Shown: positions 48,349 to 57,348 of the stretch, piece by piece
Position numbering within the stretch: the stretch's first letter is position 1
Layout: each line of letters starts with the position of its first letter
Origin: Sedimentisphaerales bacterium
GTDB taxonomy: Bacteria; Planctomycetota; Phycisphaerae; Sedimentisphaerales; Anaerohalosphaeraceae
Reading direction: 5' to 3'
NCBI GenBank assembly: GCA_028282905.1
Contig: JANQGW010000204.1
Span: forward strand, 1 to 64,000
DNA length: 64,000 nt
The notes under the pieces: generated by a model
The model's input: the letters and a program-made list of their open reading frames with translations, nothing else
What the model was told of the DNA's origin: nothing
The model's database searches: none
Made by a program: the position numbers and the translations under genes

Positions 48349-49053
48349 TCAGTATGTGTCTTGACGCAGGATAGCAATGAGAATTTGCGACCCTTTTTCG
48401 GCGGGACTGTCTTCGTCAATCCACTGGCCGCCCGGCCCGCCGCCCCAGGCATACACCGGACACCGAAACTCACTGTGAAAACTGTCCCCCAGATAATCGG
48501 CGACTCTTTGGGCACGCAGCGACGACAAAATCCACTGGTCCTTGCCCGCTTTCGCATCGTCCGCCAGCCCTAATACATACAGCATCGTATCGCCGGAACG
48601 CGTCTGCTGCTGTAAATCCGAAGCAAATCGATCCAGAAAATTCCTGGCCGATTTGTTCAGCGTCGCTTGCCTGTTCGCGAACCGAATCCGCGTCACATCA
48701 AAATCCATCTTCTTACACGTAATCTGCGACGGCATTGTCCGGGTTTTCTGTGCGACTTTATTATACAGCCGCCGAATACGCTCCTCCTCAGCATCCAGTG
48801 TCCGCACATTTGTATCCGGATCTGCTTCGTCAACATTGTACTTAACCTGACTTTGATCTAATTGCGGCGACATCGGCTTGCCGCTCAACATCCCCAGCCC
48901 ATAAGTATTGATATGATTGATAAATGAATCCCGGCTGCTGTTTAACAACTCCGGGTCCTGCATATCCGCCATGCTCAGCAGCATCACGAAAAACGTCAGC
49001 AGCAGTGTCACCATATCGGAAAACGTCACGATATACGCCGGAGCACCCGGCAT
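48349..49053 (-). CDS. Second MotB/OmpA-like protein (true start may lie upstream at a non-ATG codon)
   Basis: GAPAYIVTFSDMVTLLLTFFVMLLS plus OmpA-like C-terminus. Confidence 0.85.
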   Translation of the reverse strand: MPGAPAYIVTFSDMVTLLLTFFVMLLSMADMQDPELLNSSRDSFINHINTYGLGMLSGKPMSPQLDQSQVKYNVDEADPDTNVRTLDAEEERIRRLYNKVAQKTRTMPSQITCKKMDFDVTRIRFANRQATLNKSARNFLDRFASDLQQQTRSGDTMLYVLGLADDAKAGKDQWILSSLRAQRVADYLGDSFHSEFRCPVYAWGGGPGGQWIDEDSPAEKGSQILIAILRQDTY

Positions 49054-49081
49054 CCCCGGGTCTTCTTTTCGTTTCGCGCGT

Positions 49082-49759
49082 CTAATGATACACTCTCCGT
49101 TCCAGAAGAACGATTTCCAGCATCCGGTCCGCTTCCGGCATTACCCCGTTATGAACGGTCCCCGAAGCCGAAATACTGAATAGCTGCCGGTCCATCCCCT
49201 GCTTCGTCGTCAGATAGTCCACAATCGCCCACGCCCGTTTCAGTCCCAGATCACCGGCATCCGTCGCCGCCTGCGGGCCGCTTTCCGTAATGACGATACG
49301 ATTGGACAACGTCTTAAAGTAATCAGCCATCGTCTTAAGATGTCGCCGGCCCGAGATGGAAAACCGGGCTGTCTCCCCTAAAAAAATATCATCCGAAGCC
49401 ATCAAAAAGATTTTCTGGTCACGAAACTTCTCCGGCTCGGTTTGTTTTTTAAGCTCATCCTCATTGCCTTCCTCTTTTGTCGGCTGCTCGCTGCCCTTCT
49501 GTTTATCCTGCATGTCCCGCGGCTCTTGTATTACCATCACCGACTCATTACTGCTCTTACTCTCAGAAAACGAAAGTTCCTGGGCAAAACTTTCAGCCAT
49601 TTGGCGGTATTTGGCGTCCTCCTTGTCACTAAACGACGAAAAACTCAGCAGCAGCACGAAGAATGTCAGCAGCAGCGTCATACAGTCACTGAACGTCACC
49701 ATCCATTCCGGTGCACCTTCCGGAATTTCTTCTTCAACTGGTTTGGGCTCGCGTGCCAT
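49082..49759 (-). CDS. motB: Flagellar motor protein MotB
   Basis: GAPEWMVTFSDCMTLLLTFFVLLLS; OmpA-like peptidoglycan-binding C-terminus. Confidence 0.9.
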   Translation of the reverse strand: MAREPKPVEEEIPEGAPEWMVTFSDCMTLLLTFFVLLLSFSSFSDKEDAKYRQMAESFAQELSFSESKSSNESVMVIQEPRDMQDKQKGSEQPTKEEGNEDELKKQTEPEKFRDQKIFLMASDDIFLGETARFSISGRRHLKTMADYFKTLSNRIVITESGPQAATDAGDLGLKRAWAIVDYLTTKQGMDRQLFSISASGTVHNGVMPEADRMLEIVLLERRVYH

Positions 49760-50530
49760 TTAGATCATTGCCTTGACTTCTTTGCGGCTGCCGTGCGAGA
49801 CAAACGCGTGCATCCGCTCACGCACCACCGTCGGATTTTCGCCTTGGGCAATCGCGCAAATGCCTTCAGTAATCATTTCCATCACAATCGTCTCAGCCTT
49901 GGAATAGATACCGAGCTTACCCGCCAGCGGAATGAAGATCAGATTCGACGCAAACGCCCCGTAAAACGTCGTCACCAGGGCTGTCGCCATCCCCACGCCC
50001 AGCCCGCTGGGATCAGACAGATTCGACAACATCTGAATAAGCCCGATCAGCGTCCCGATCATCCCAAAAGCCGGTGCCGCTGCTCCCATATATTCAAGAA
50101 TTTTTTTACCCGTACTATGTCGTTCCTGGAGATATTGAATTTCCAGCGACAAATGATCCCGCACACTCTCGTCGTCCTGACCGTCCACCAGCATCTGTAA
50201 ACCTTTGACAAAAAACGGGTTATCCAGCTTGCGGATTTCCTGTTCCAGTGCCAGTGCCCCGTCACGCCGGTTAATCGCGGCAAAGTTCACCATCGTCTGA
50301 ATCAAATCACCCTGCGACGGTATCTTGGCAAAAACGGTTTTCTTGATAATCGAAAAGATGCTCAAAAACTGTGCCAATGAAAAGTGAATCAGCGTCGCGC
50401 ACAGCATGCCGCCAATGGTAATCGCCAGCGACGGAATATTTAAAAACATCTTGGCGCCGGTGCCGACCATAATCGAGCCGACAATCACCGCCAGTCCTAA
50501 CAGGACTCCGAGAATGGTTGCAATATCCAT
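49760..50530 (-). CDS. motA: Flagellar motor stator protein MotA
   Basis: MDIATILGVLLGLAVIVGSI; GAAAPAFGMIGTLIGLIQMLSNLSDPSGLGVGMATALVTTFYGAFASNLIFIPLAGKL. Confidence 0.95.
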   Translation of the reverse strand: MDIATILGVLLGLAVIVGSIMVGTGAKMFLNIPSLAITIGGMLCATLIHFSLAQFLSIFSIIKKTVFAKIPSQGDLIQTMVNFAAINRRDGALALEQEIRKLDNPFFVKGLQMLVDGQDDESVRDHLSLEIQYLQERHSTGKKILEYMGAAAPAFGMIGTLIGLIQMLSNLSDPSGLGVGMATALVTTFYGAFASNLIFIPLAGKLGIYSKAETIVMEMITEGICAIAQGENPTVVRERMHAFVSHGSRKEVKAMI

Positions 50531-50534
50531 GAGA

Positions 50535-51230
50535 CTATTTACTTTCGATTGTGTGTTTGAGCCGCTGGCAGATGATCGCCGACACCGCCGGTTCGGTATC
50601 AGCAATCGAAGCCAGCACATTGGCTTTTGTTCGTTCCGTCATGTAATAGAGAATCTTGACCGCATCGTCAAACCCGTTGCCCTGCCGCTGTGTCTGGATC
50701 ATATTGCTGATGATCTTGCCGGCAGCATCCGAATCCATCTTATCATACGTCGCCGCCATGAGCTGGAGGTTTTCCTGTTCGATCTTTTCAATCTCTACCT
50801 TGCTCTTGAGCAGGCTATCCTGTTCGGTCTTCAGCGTCGAAACCGCCGACGCCAGTTCCACCCGCAGACTGCTCATCTCCTCGATATCTTTCCGCAGTGC
50901 GTCCTGAGCCATCTTCAGCCGCTGTTCGCGCAGATCCAGTTCCTTGAGCCGGACATTATAGTCCTCGATCTTTTCACGCACTTCATACACCAGCGACTTA
51001 AGCTGTTTTTCCGTCATTGACCGAACGGCTCCGCCCACCTTAAACGTATCATTTCCGTCGGTGTTCGCCTGCATCTCTTTCAATGCGGCGTCCGCATTGC
51101 GGGCGGCAATCACCGCCGGATCATCGGCCGGCGCCTGCGGTACGGGCTTGCTGAACCAGGCAAACGAAAACATGCCCGCAAATCCAAACACACCCGCCCC
51201 AATCGTTATAAACAGCATTTTCTTTTTCAT
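50535..51230 (-). CDS. MotE/YlxF-like protein (MgtE N-terminal-like domain)
   Basis: N-terminal TM, coiled coil, MDSDAAGKIISNMI...DDAVKILYYMTERTKANVLASIAD. Confidence 0.75.
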   Translation of the reverse strand: MKKKMLFITIGAGVFGFAGMFSFAWFSKPVPQAPADDPAVIAARNADAALKEMQANTDGNDTFKVGGAVRSMTEKQLKSLVYEVREKIEDYNVRLKELDLREQRLKMAQDALRKDIEEMSSLRVELASAVSTLKTEQDSLLKSKVEIEKIEQENLQLMAATYDKMDSDAAGKIISNMIQTQRQGNGFDDAVKILYYMTERTKANVLASIADTEPAVSAIICQRLKHTIESK

Positions 51231-51275
51231 CTGTCAAGCTCTCCTGACTGTATCCTCTATCTTAAAAATCTCATA

Positions 51276-51413
51276 GTCATCCCAAGCGCCGCTCGTCATT
51301 CCGACCATTTTCACTGTCATTCCGAGCGAAGCCGAGGAATCTATTTAAACAGCTATCGCCGAAGGCGATTCCTTAATTTTGCACTTTGATTCTTGATCTT
51401 TGATCTTTCAAAT
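51276..51413 (+). repeat. Composite interspersed element copy E5 with period-7 tail
   Basis: Heads at 51276, 51295, 51316; GCGAAGCCGAGGAATCTATTTAAACAGCTATCGCCGAAGGCGATTCCTTA; tail TTGCACT TTGATTC TTGATCT TTGATCT TTCAAAT. Confidence 0.85.
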
Positions 51414-51843
51414 TTGCAAACCGATACGTCGTTATCTCATCGGCCGCGGCCTGCAATTGCTTATTCTGTTCGGCGATAAATTCCTGTTCCGCTTTGTCTC
51501 GCAGCTTGCTAAGCCCTTCGACCAGCTTTTTCAACTCAATCACTTCGGCTCTTTTTTCTTCACATTGCTGTCCCAGCAGTGCCAAATTAGTTTCAAGCTG
51601 CTTAATCACCGCGTCATCTGCACTGGCACGTGCCATCACAAAGGGCTGTTTTTCCAGCCGCGTTTTGGGCTGCTCATTGGCTAAATCCGCCATCAACTCC
51701 GACAACGCTTGCCGGCAGCGAATCAATTCGGCCTCTGTCCGATCTCGCTGAACAGTCAATTCCGCCAATTCGGCACGTTTTAACTGTTCCTGCTTTTCCC
51801 GAACATCCAGAACACTTTGTAATCGCCATTGAAATCGCATCAC
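51373..51843 (-). CDS. fliJ: Flagellar export protein FliJ
   Basis: MMRFQWRLQSVLDVREKQEQLKRAELAELTVQRDRTEAEL; coiled coil; next to fliI. Confidence 0.82.
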   Translation of the reverse strand: MMRFQWRLQSVLDVREKQEQLKRAELAELTVQRDRTEAELIRCRQALSELMADLANEQPKTRLEKQPFVMARASADDAVIKQLETNLALLGQQCEEKRAEVIELKKLVEGLSKLRDKAEQEFIAEQNKQLQAAADEITTYRFANLKDQRSRIKVQN

Positions 51844-51887
51844 TAATACTTATTAACTTTTTTTCTTTTCACACCAAATATGAAATT

Positions 51888-52008
51888 GTCATCCAGTGCG
51901 TTGCTTTGTCATCCTGGCCACCCAATTTGTCATCCCGAGCGAAGCCGCCTGGGAACGCGGGCGTCTCGCCCGCATATCAAACAGCTATCGCCAAAGGCGA
52001 TTCCTTAT
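51888..52008 (+). repeat. Composite interspersed element copy E6 (chimeric body)
   Basis: Heads at 51888, 51908, 51929; GAAGCCGCCTGGGAACGCGGGCGTCTCGCCCGCATATCAAACAGCTATCGCCAAAGGCGATTCCTTA. Confidence 0.8.
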
Positions 52009-52012
52009 TCTT

Positions 52013-53404
52013 TTATCCCGTAGCCGCCTCAGCATTCATCAACTGCTGCCACATTTCATGAATCGCCGTCAACTGCCCAACAGTGTCATTAAACCCGGTT
52101 CGCTGTCGAACACCCTGAATCAAAAACGCCCGAATCTGATCCATCAGCGCCACCGCCGTGTCAATTCGCCGGTTACTGCCCGGTGAAAACGCGCCAATAT
52201 TAATTAAATCTTCCGCGTCCAGATACGTCGCGTAAATTTCCTTAAGCCGCATCGCGGCCTCTTTATGTGCCTCGCTCGTCACCACCGGCATCAACCGGCT
52301 GATACTGGCCAGAACATCCACCGCCGGAAAATGCCCTCGGTCAGCAAGCTTACGGCTCAGCACGATATGTCCGTCCAGCAGGCTGCGGGCACTGTCGGCC
52401 ACCGGGTCAGCGCTCAGGTCATCGTTTTCCACCAGCACCGTCAGCATCCCGGTAATACTGCCCCGCTCCGAACAGCCTAACCGCTCAACCAGTCGCGGCA
52501 TCAACGCAAAAACGCTCGGGCAATACCCCTTGGCCGCGGGCGGTTCACCGGCCGCAAGTCCAATTTCACGCTGAGCCTGGGCAAATCGCGTAAACGAATC
52601 CATCATAAACAGAACATTCTTGCCTTTATCCCGAAAATACTCGGCAATCGCCACCGCCACAAACGCCGCCTTGACCCGCTGAATCGGCGGCGAATCCGAG
52701 GCGGACACGATCACGACACTTTTAGCCAGACCTTCCGGTCCCAGGTCGCCTTCGAGGAATTCCCGTACTTCGCGCCCACGTTCGCCGATCAGGGCCACCA
52801 CATTCACATCGGCATCACTCGAATTGGCAATATCGCCTAATAAAACACTTTTGCCCACGCCGCTACCCGCAAAGATCCCCACACGCTGGCCGTGGCCGCA
52901 GGTCAAAAGACCATCAATCGACCGAATCCCCAGCGACAGCGGTCGTGTAATTTTTCCACGGGTCATCGCCGGTGGACTGGCGGAATCCAACGATTGCTTT
53001 TCATCGCCAACCAGCGGCCCCTTGCCGTCAATCGGCTCACCTAAACCGTTCAGTACCCGCCCCAGCACATCTTCACTCAGGTGAATATGCCGCGGCGTGC
53101 TTCGTGCCGTCACCGTGTCGCCGGGCGAAATACCTTCAATGTGCTCCAGCGGCAGCAGCACCAGTCGCCCGTCCTGAAAACCAACCACCTCAGCCAGTAC
53201 GCTTTTGCCGTTGCGAATATTGATCCGGCACAGTTCACCTAATCCCACCTTGGGACCGCTGGACTCAATCGTCATACCCGAAACCCGCACCACAAACCCC
53301 TGATAACTCAACAGGTTCACATCCCGCAAAGCGGCGTGGAATCGGTTAAAGTCTATCACCGAGTTGCGGCGTGCAGCCGGTTTATTGTGAAGTTCCGTAA
53401 TCAT
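52013..53404 (-). CDS. fliI: Flagellum-specific ATP synthase FliI
   Basis: RVGIFAGSGVGKSVLLGDIA; ALIGERGREVREFLEGDLG; MMDSFTRFAQAQREIGLAAGEPP. Confidence 0.97.
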   Translation of the reverse strand: MITELHNKPAARRNSVIDFNRFHAALRDVNLLSYQGFVVRVSGMTIESSGPKVGLGELCRINIRNGKSVLAEVVGFQDGRLVLLPLEHIEGISPGDTVTARSTPRHIHLSEDVLGRVLNGLGEPIDGKGPLVGDEKQSLDSASPPAMTRGKITRPLSLGIRSIDGLLTCGHGQRVGIFAGSGVGKSVLLGDIANSSDADVNVVALIGERGREVREFLEGDLGPEGLAKSVVIVSASDSPPIQRVKAAFVAVAIAEYFRDKGKNVLFMMDSFTRFAQAQREIGLAAGEPPAAKGYCPSVFALMPRLVERLGCSERGSITGMLTVLVENDDLSADPVADSARSLLDGHIVLSRKLADRGHFPAVDVLASISRLMPVVTSEAHKEAAMRLKEIYATYLDAEDLINIGAFSPGSNRRIDTAVALMDQIRAFLIQGVRQRTGFNDTVGQLTAIHEMWQQLMNAEAATG

Positions 53405-53952
53405 TGTATCGAGTCCGTTTTTTCAAGTGCCTTGCCGATGCGTTCAAGGTGCTCATCAATCAGTGATTTCACCACACCCCGGGCACTTTCCAGTACACAT
53501 TCACCCCGCCCGATTTCCGGGTCAGCCAACAATTCAGCACCCGCCGGATTAACACCACCGCCCTGCTGTAGCTGACGGTAATCAGTCAAATCCTGCGGAT
53601 TCAGCCGAATCACAATATCGTCGGCATCCGGCGCGTTTTTCAGCGTCTCAGCAACAATCGCCTCGATCGCATAATCACCCTCGCTGATATTCCGCATCAG
53701 TACCTTGCGGGCGATTTCCGTCGAAAGCCGCGCGATCGACTCACTGTGTGCGGCAAATAGTTCATCATAAAAATCATTCAGCCGCCCTGCCGCCGCTTCC
53801 AGCGTTTGGCAAAGTCCCTGATACCGCTGAATCTGCGCGGCTAATTCCGCCTGCATAGCAGCCGAATTGTCGGCAGCACTCATGTCGCTGTCCGCGATAA
53901 GCCTTGCCGACTGAATCGGCCTTTCAAGCTGGACGGTGAGCATCGCCGACAT
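53401..53952 (-). CDS. fliH: Flagellar assembly protein FliH
   Basis: FliH-like coiled coil and C-terminal region (IVIRLNPQDLTDYRQL); between fliG and fliI. Confidence 0.85.
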   Translation of the reverse strand: MSAMLTVQLERPIQSARLIADSDMSAADNSAAMQAELAAQIQRYQGLCQTLEAAAGRLNDFYDELFAAHSESIARLSTEIARKVLMRNISEGDYAIEAIVAETLKNAPDADDIVIRLNPQDLTDYRQLQQGGGVNPAGAELLADPEIGRGECVLESARGVVKSLIDEHLERIGKALEKTDSIQ

Positions 53953-53957
53953 CTCTA

Positions 53958-54980
53958 TTATTCCTCAACAAAGGCTAATTCGCCTTTTTCATTCACACCT
54001 CGCAAGACCTCAACGATCGCCTCGCGAGCCTCTTCGATCTCCGCCTTCTTCGGCGACGACATTAATGCGGTTTCCTCATCAATCGTCTCGGCCGCACGCT
54101 CGGAGATATTGGAGCGGATTTTTTGAACAATGGCATCATCGGCCTCGATCAGCCCTAATGCCAGCTTCTGCGTATCCACTTCCCGCAAAGCCTGCTGCAG
54201 CGAGCGGTCTTCAATTTCAACCAGATCTTCCCACAACACCATGAGTTGCGAAATCTGTTCACCCGCCTCGCTGTCCTGATCACTGATACTTTTCATAAGG
54301 CCGTCACGCACCTCTTTGGCAAGGTTTCGCAGCATCACCGCCACTTTCCGCAATGACTGACTTTGCCCGGTCGGGTCGGCCGCACTGCCTCCGCCGCCCC
54401 CGCCGCCGGATGAGGTCATCGCCTCCAACTGTCCGCACACCAACTGGGCGATCCGCAACTGAGCCTCATCGGAAACCGCTTCACTGCCGGTTAGCCGCGT
54501 CACCACACTAATGCGAACACCTTCATCCAAAAGCCCTAAGACCTCAGAACTTTTGCGTGCGTCCAGTTCCGACAATACCACAGCAATCGCCTGCGGATGT
54601 TCTTTTTCCAAAATCACCGCCAGCGTTTTCGCTTCCGCCGAACGAATCGGGATAAACGGATCACGTTTCTGCAGCAAATCATCGATCTGCGTCTGAATCC
54701 GGTCGGCGTTTTCCTGCCCGATGGTACTGGTCAGCATCGTGCTCAAAAAACCTTTTAACTCAAAGCCCTCTTTCTTTTCCACGGTCAGCGATTCACAAAA
54801 CTGCCGGGCCACCTCGGCACTTTGGGCCGGGCTGGTATGCCCGGAAGCGTCCAGGTAAGCGACTTCAACCGCCAACTCCTGTACGGTTTCCGCATCCATC
54901 CCTTTGAGAAACTCGGCTGCCGTTGCCGCATCAAGACTCATCAGCAGCATCGCTGCTTTTTGTTTACCGCTCAACACCAC
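53958..54980 (-). CDS. fliG: Flagellar motor switch protein FliG
   Basis: LSGKQKAAMLLMSLDAATAAEFLKGMDAETVQELAVEVAYLD; EHPQAIAVVLSELDARKSSEVLGLL. Confidence 0.96.
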   Translation of the reverse strand: MVLSGKQKAAMLLMSLDAATAAEFLKGMDAETVQELAVEVAYLDASGHTSPAQSAEVARQFCESLTVEKKEGFELKGFLSTMLTSTIGQENADRIQTQIDDLLQKRDPFIPIRSAEAKTLAVILEKEHPQAIAVVLSELDARKSSEVLGLLDEGVRISVVTRLTGSEAVSDEAQLRIAQLVCGQLEAMTSSGGGGGGGSAADPTGQSQSLRKVAVMLRNLAKEVRDGLMKSISDQDSEAGEQISQLMVLWEDLVEIEDRSLQQALREVDTQKLALGLIEADDAIVQKIRSNISERAAETIDEETALMSSPKKAEIEEAREAIVEVLRGVNEKGELAFVEE

Positions 54981-54983
54981 CGT

Positions 54984-56516
54984 TTAGTTCCCCTTATCCT
55001 GAAGCCAGTTGGCAAAAAGCTGCTTGGCCTGTTCCGGATTATTTTGCAGGCTGTTGGCAATCTGCCGGCGAAGCATCAGTTGCTCGGCCTCGCCGCCACC
55101 CGCCATCAAGCCGCCGGCTGAACTGCCGGCGACCCCCGCCAGGGCCTGCAGGTCAATCGCAGCAGTTTCGCCGCCTTTATTTTTGGCGCCGCGGAATATT
55201 TTCAAAACAACCAACGCACAAATCGCCATAATTCCCAGTGACGCCTGGCGGGCGATCTGAACAAAGTCCAGCCCGCCTGCTTCTTCGGTCGGCAGCAGTT
55301 CCGTCGAACGTTGAAACTTGACATTGGCAACCTTCAGGCCATCTTCGGCCAGCTTCGGCCCGATTGCCCGTTTAATAATCTCTTCAAGTTCAGCGACTTC
55401 CATAAGCGGCCCTGCCGCTGCGGCGGCTTCGGCCTTGGCCTTTTCCTCATCCGAATCATCCAGCGGAATATACTCCGGCGGCGACAAATCAACAAATGCC
55501 GCAACCGTCACGGTTTTAATCTCACCGGCCAGTTCCATCGTCTGCTCAACAGTCTTTGGAACCGCATATTCGGTCACAATGATATTTTCCTTCTTTTCGC
55601 TCTTGGGACCGGTCGAACCGGCAGTCCCCGCCTCTTTATCCGAACTGGTGGTAATTTCTTCTTTGGTGGTTATGTTGCTTTTTTCATAGATTTCCTTGGC
55701 GACATTACTGCTGGTCATGTCGATATCGGCACTGACGCGAACCATCGCCCGACCCGGCCCCAGCACCGCTACCAGCATTTCTTCGACTTTATCGGCCAGC
55801 CCCTGCTCGACCCGTTCGCGATAGTCGGCCACCGTTTCAGCGCCGCCGGCCATCATCTGGTCGGATTTGCTCGACAGCAACCGCCCCTGGCTGTCCACCA
55901 CCGTCACATTCTTAGACTCCAGCCCTTCAACACTACCGGTCACGATATGCGTAATCGCCGCGATGTTCAGCGGGCTGAGTTTATACCCCGGCTTGAGCCG
56001 CAGAACGACCGAAGCGCTGGTCTGTGCTTTCTGTGAATTAAACAGCGTCCCTTCCGGACTGACAATGTGAATGCGAGCGTGCGTAACGCCTTCGATCATC
56101 TGAATACTTTTAGCCAACTCATCCTGTAACGCCCGCTTAAGATTGACATTCTGAACAAAAGGACTGACGCCAACCTTTTCATCATCAAAAATGCCGTAGC
56201 CCTTCTGACTGGTACCGGGAAGCCCCTCTTTCGCCATATCCAGACGAAGTTGTGTCACCTGCTCTTTCGGCACATAAATCGTCGTACCGGCATTATTCAG
56301 TTTATAAGGAATATTGCGTTCGTTGATTTTGTCCGTAATCTTTCCGGCCTCTTCAACATCCAGCCCTGAATACAGCACCTTCATATCCGGCATCTGTGCC
56401 CAGTAGGCAATCCCACCGCCTACCAACACAATCGCCAGTACCGCCGCCGCCAGCAGTCCACGCTGGACAACACCAAGATTTTGCCAGATGGCCCCGATTT
56501 TCTGAGTAAAATTCAT
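54984..56516 (-). CDS. fliF: Flagellar M-ring protein FliF
   Basis: KVLYSGLDVEEAGKITDKINERNIPYKLNNAGTTIYVPKEQVTQLRLDMAKEGLPG; VTHARIHIVSPEGTLF. Confidence 0.96.
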   Translation of the reverse strand: MNFTQKIGAIWQNLGVVQRGLLAAAVLAIVLVGGGIAYWAQMPDMKVLYSGLDVEEAGKITDKINERNIPYKLNNAGTTIYVPKEQVTQLRLDMAKEGLPGTSQKGYGIFDDEKVGVSPFVQNVNLKRALQDELAKSIQMIEGVTHARIHIVSPEGTLFNSQKAQTSASVVLRLKPGYKLSPLNIAAITHIVTGSVEGLESKNVTVVDSQGRLLSSKSDQMMAGGAETVADYRERVEQGLADKVEEMLVAVLGPGRAMVRVSADIDMTSSNVAKEIYEKSNITTKEEITTSSDKEAGTAGSTGPKSEKKENIIVTEYAVPKTVEQTMELAGEIKTVTVAAFVDLSPPEYIPLDDSDEEKAKAEAAAAAGPLMEVAELEEIIKRAIGPKLAEDGLKVANVKFQRSTELLPTEEAGGLDFVQIARQASLGIMAICALVVLKIFRGAKNKGGETAAIDLQALAGVAGSSAGGLMAGGGEAEQLMLRRQIANSLQNNPEQAKQLFANWLQDKGN

Positions 56517-56570
56517 CGTATCCTTCCGTCGCTAAAAACAGGGTTCGCAGGAAATAAGGTTCGCATCACA

Positions 56571-56891
56571 CTAAATCGGCATGTTCATGGTTTCTTTGTA
56601 CGCCTCAACCAGCTTGTTCCGCACGCCGACCAGCAGCTTAAAACTCATATCCGCCTTGGCCACCTGCGAAACCATCGAAGTAACGTCTTCGTTCTTGCCG
56701 CTCAGCAAATCCTTGATCGACACATCCGACGCCTGCTGCAGTTCGTCCACCTTACCGATCTGCTGCTTAGCGGCATCGACAGTGTCGGCAAAGGCCGAGC
56801 CTTGTTGCTGAGGCTTGTTCGCCGCGGCATTACCGCCGTTGACATTACTGTTCGGCAAAATCGAATTGACATTGGGATTAAACTGGATCAT
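56571..56891 (-). CDS. fliE: Flagellar hook-basal body complex protein FliE
   Basis: DVSIKDLLSGKNEDVTSMVSQVAKADMSFKLLVGVRNKLVEAYKETMNMPI. Confidence 0.93.
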   Translation of the reverse strand: MIQFNPNVNSILPNSNVNGGNAAANKPQQQGSAFADTVDAAKQQIGKVDELQQASDVSIKDLLSGKNEDVTSMVSQVAKADMSFKLLVGVRNKLVEAYKETMNMPI

Positions 56892-56902
56892 GTGTATTTA
56901 CC

Positions 56903-57301
56903 TCACTTCAAAAGTTCGAGTGTTGTTTCCACCATCTGCTGATAGCGTTTTAAAACCGCGGCATTCGCCTTATACGACCGCACTGCCGCGTTGAGATTCA
57001 TCATTTCAATCGGAACATTAACATTCGGCATGGAGACATAACCCTGTGCATCCGCGTTGGGATGGCCGGGCTTGAGAATCTGCTGAAAATCGCTCATATC
57101 AGGTTTGACATCTTCAAATGTCACCCCGCCGTTGGCGTCAGCCTTCAAAACTGATTCCACCCGGCGATACGGCTGTCCCGATCCGTCATCGGTGGACTGT
57201 GCATTTGCCACATTCGACGAGATCAGTTGCATGTTTTTGTTTTGTGCCCGCAGCCCCGAAATCGAGATATCCACGGTGCCAAAATTTGAATCCACTTTCA
57301 T
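56903..57301 (-). CDS. flgC: Flagellar basal-body rod protein FlgC
   Basis: ISGLRAQNKNMQLISSNVANAQSTDDGSGQPYRRVE; VPIEMMNLNAAVRSYKANAAVLKRYQQMVETTLELL. Confidence 0.95.
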   Translation of the reverse strand: MKVDSNFGTVDISISGLRAQNKNMQLISSNVANAQSTDDGSGQPYRRVESVLKADANGGVTFEDVKPDMSDFQQILKPGHPNADAQGYVSMPNVNVPIEMMNLNAAVRSYKANAAVLKRYQQMVETTLELLK

Positions 57302-57348
57302 AGCATCCTTGCCTTATGATTCATGAAGCCGCAACCAGCGGCTCGAAA

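Noticed and set aside
49442-50200. 252-aa plus-strand ORF opposite motA/motB
   Set aside because: Overlaps two clear motor genes on the opposite strand.
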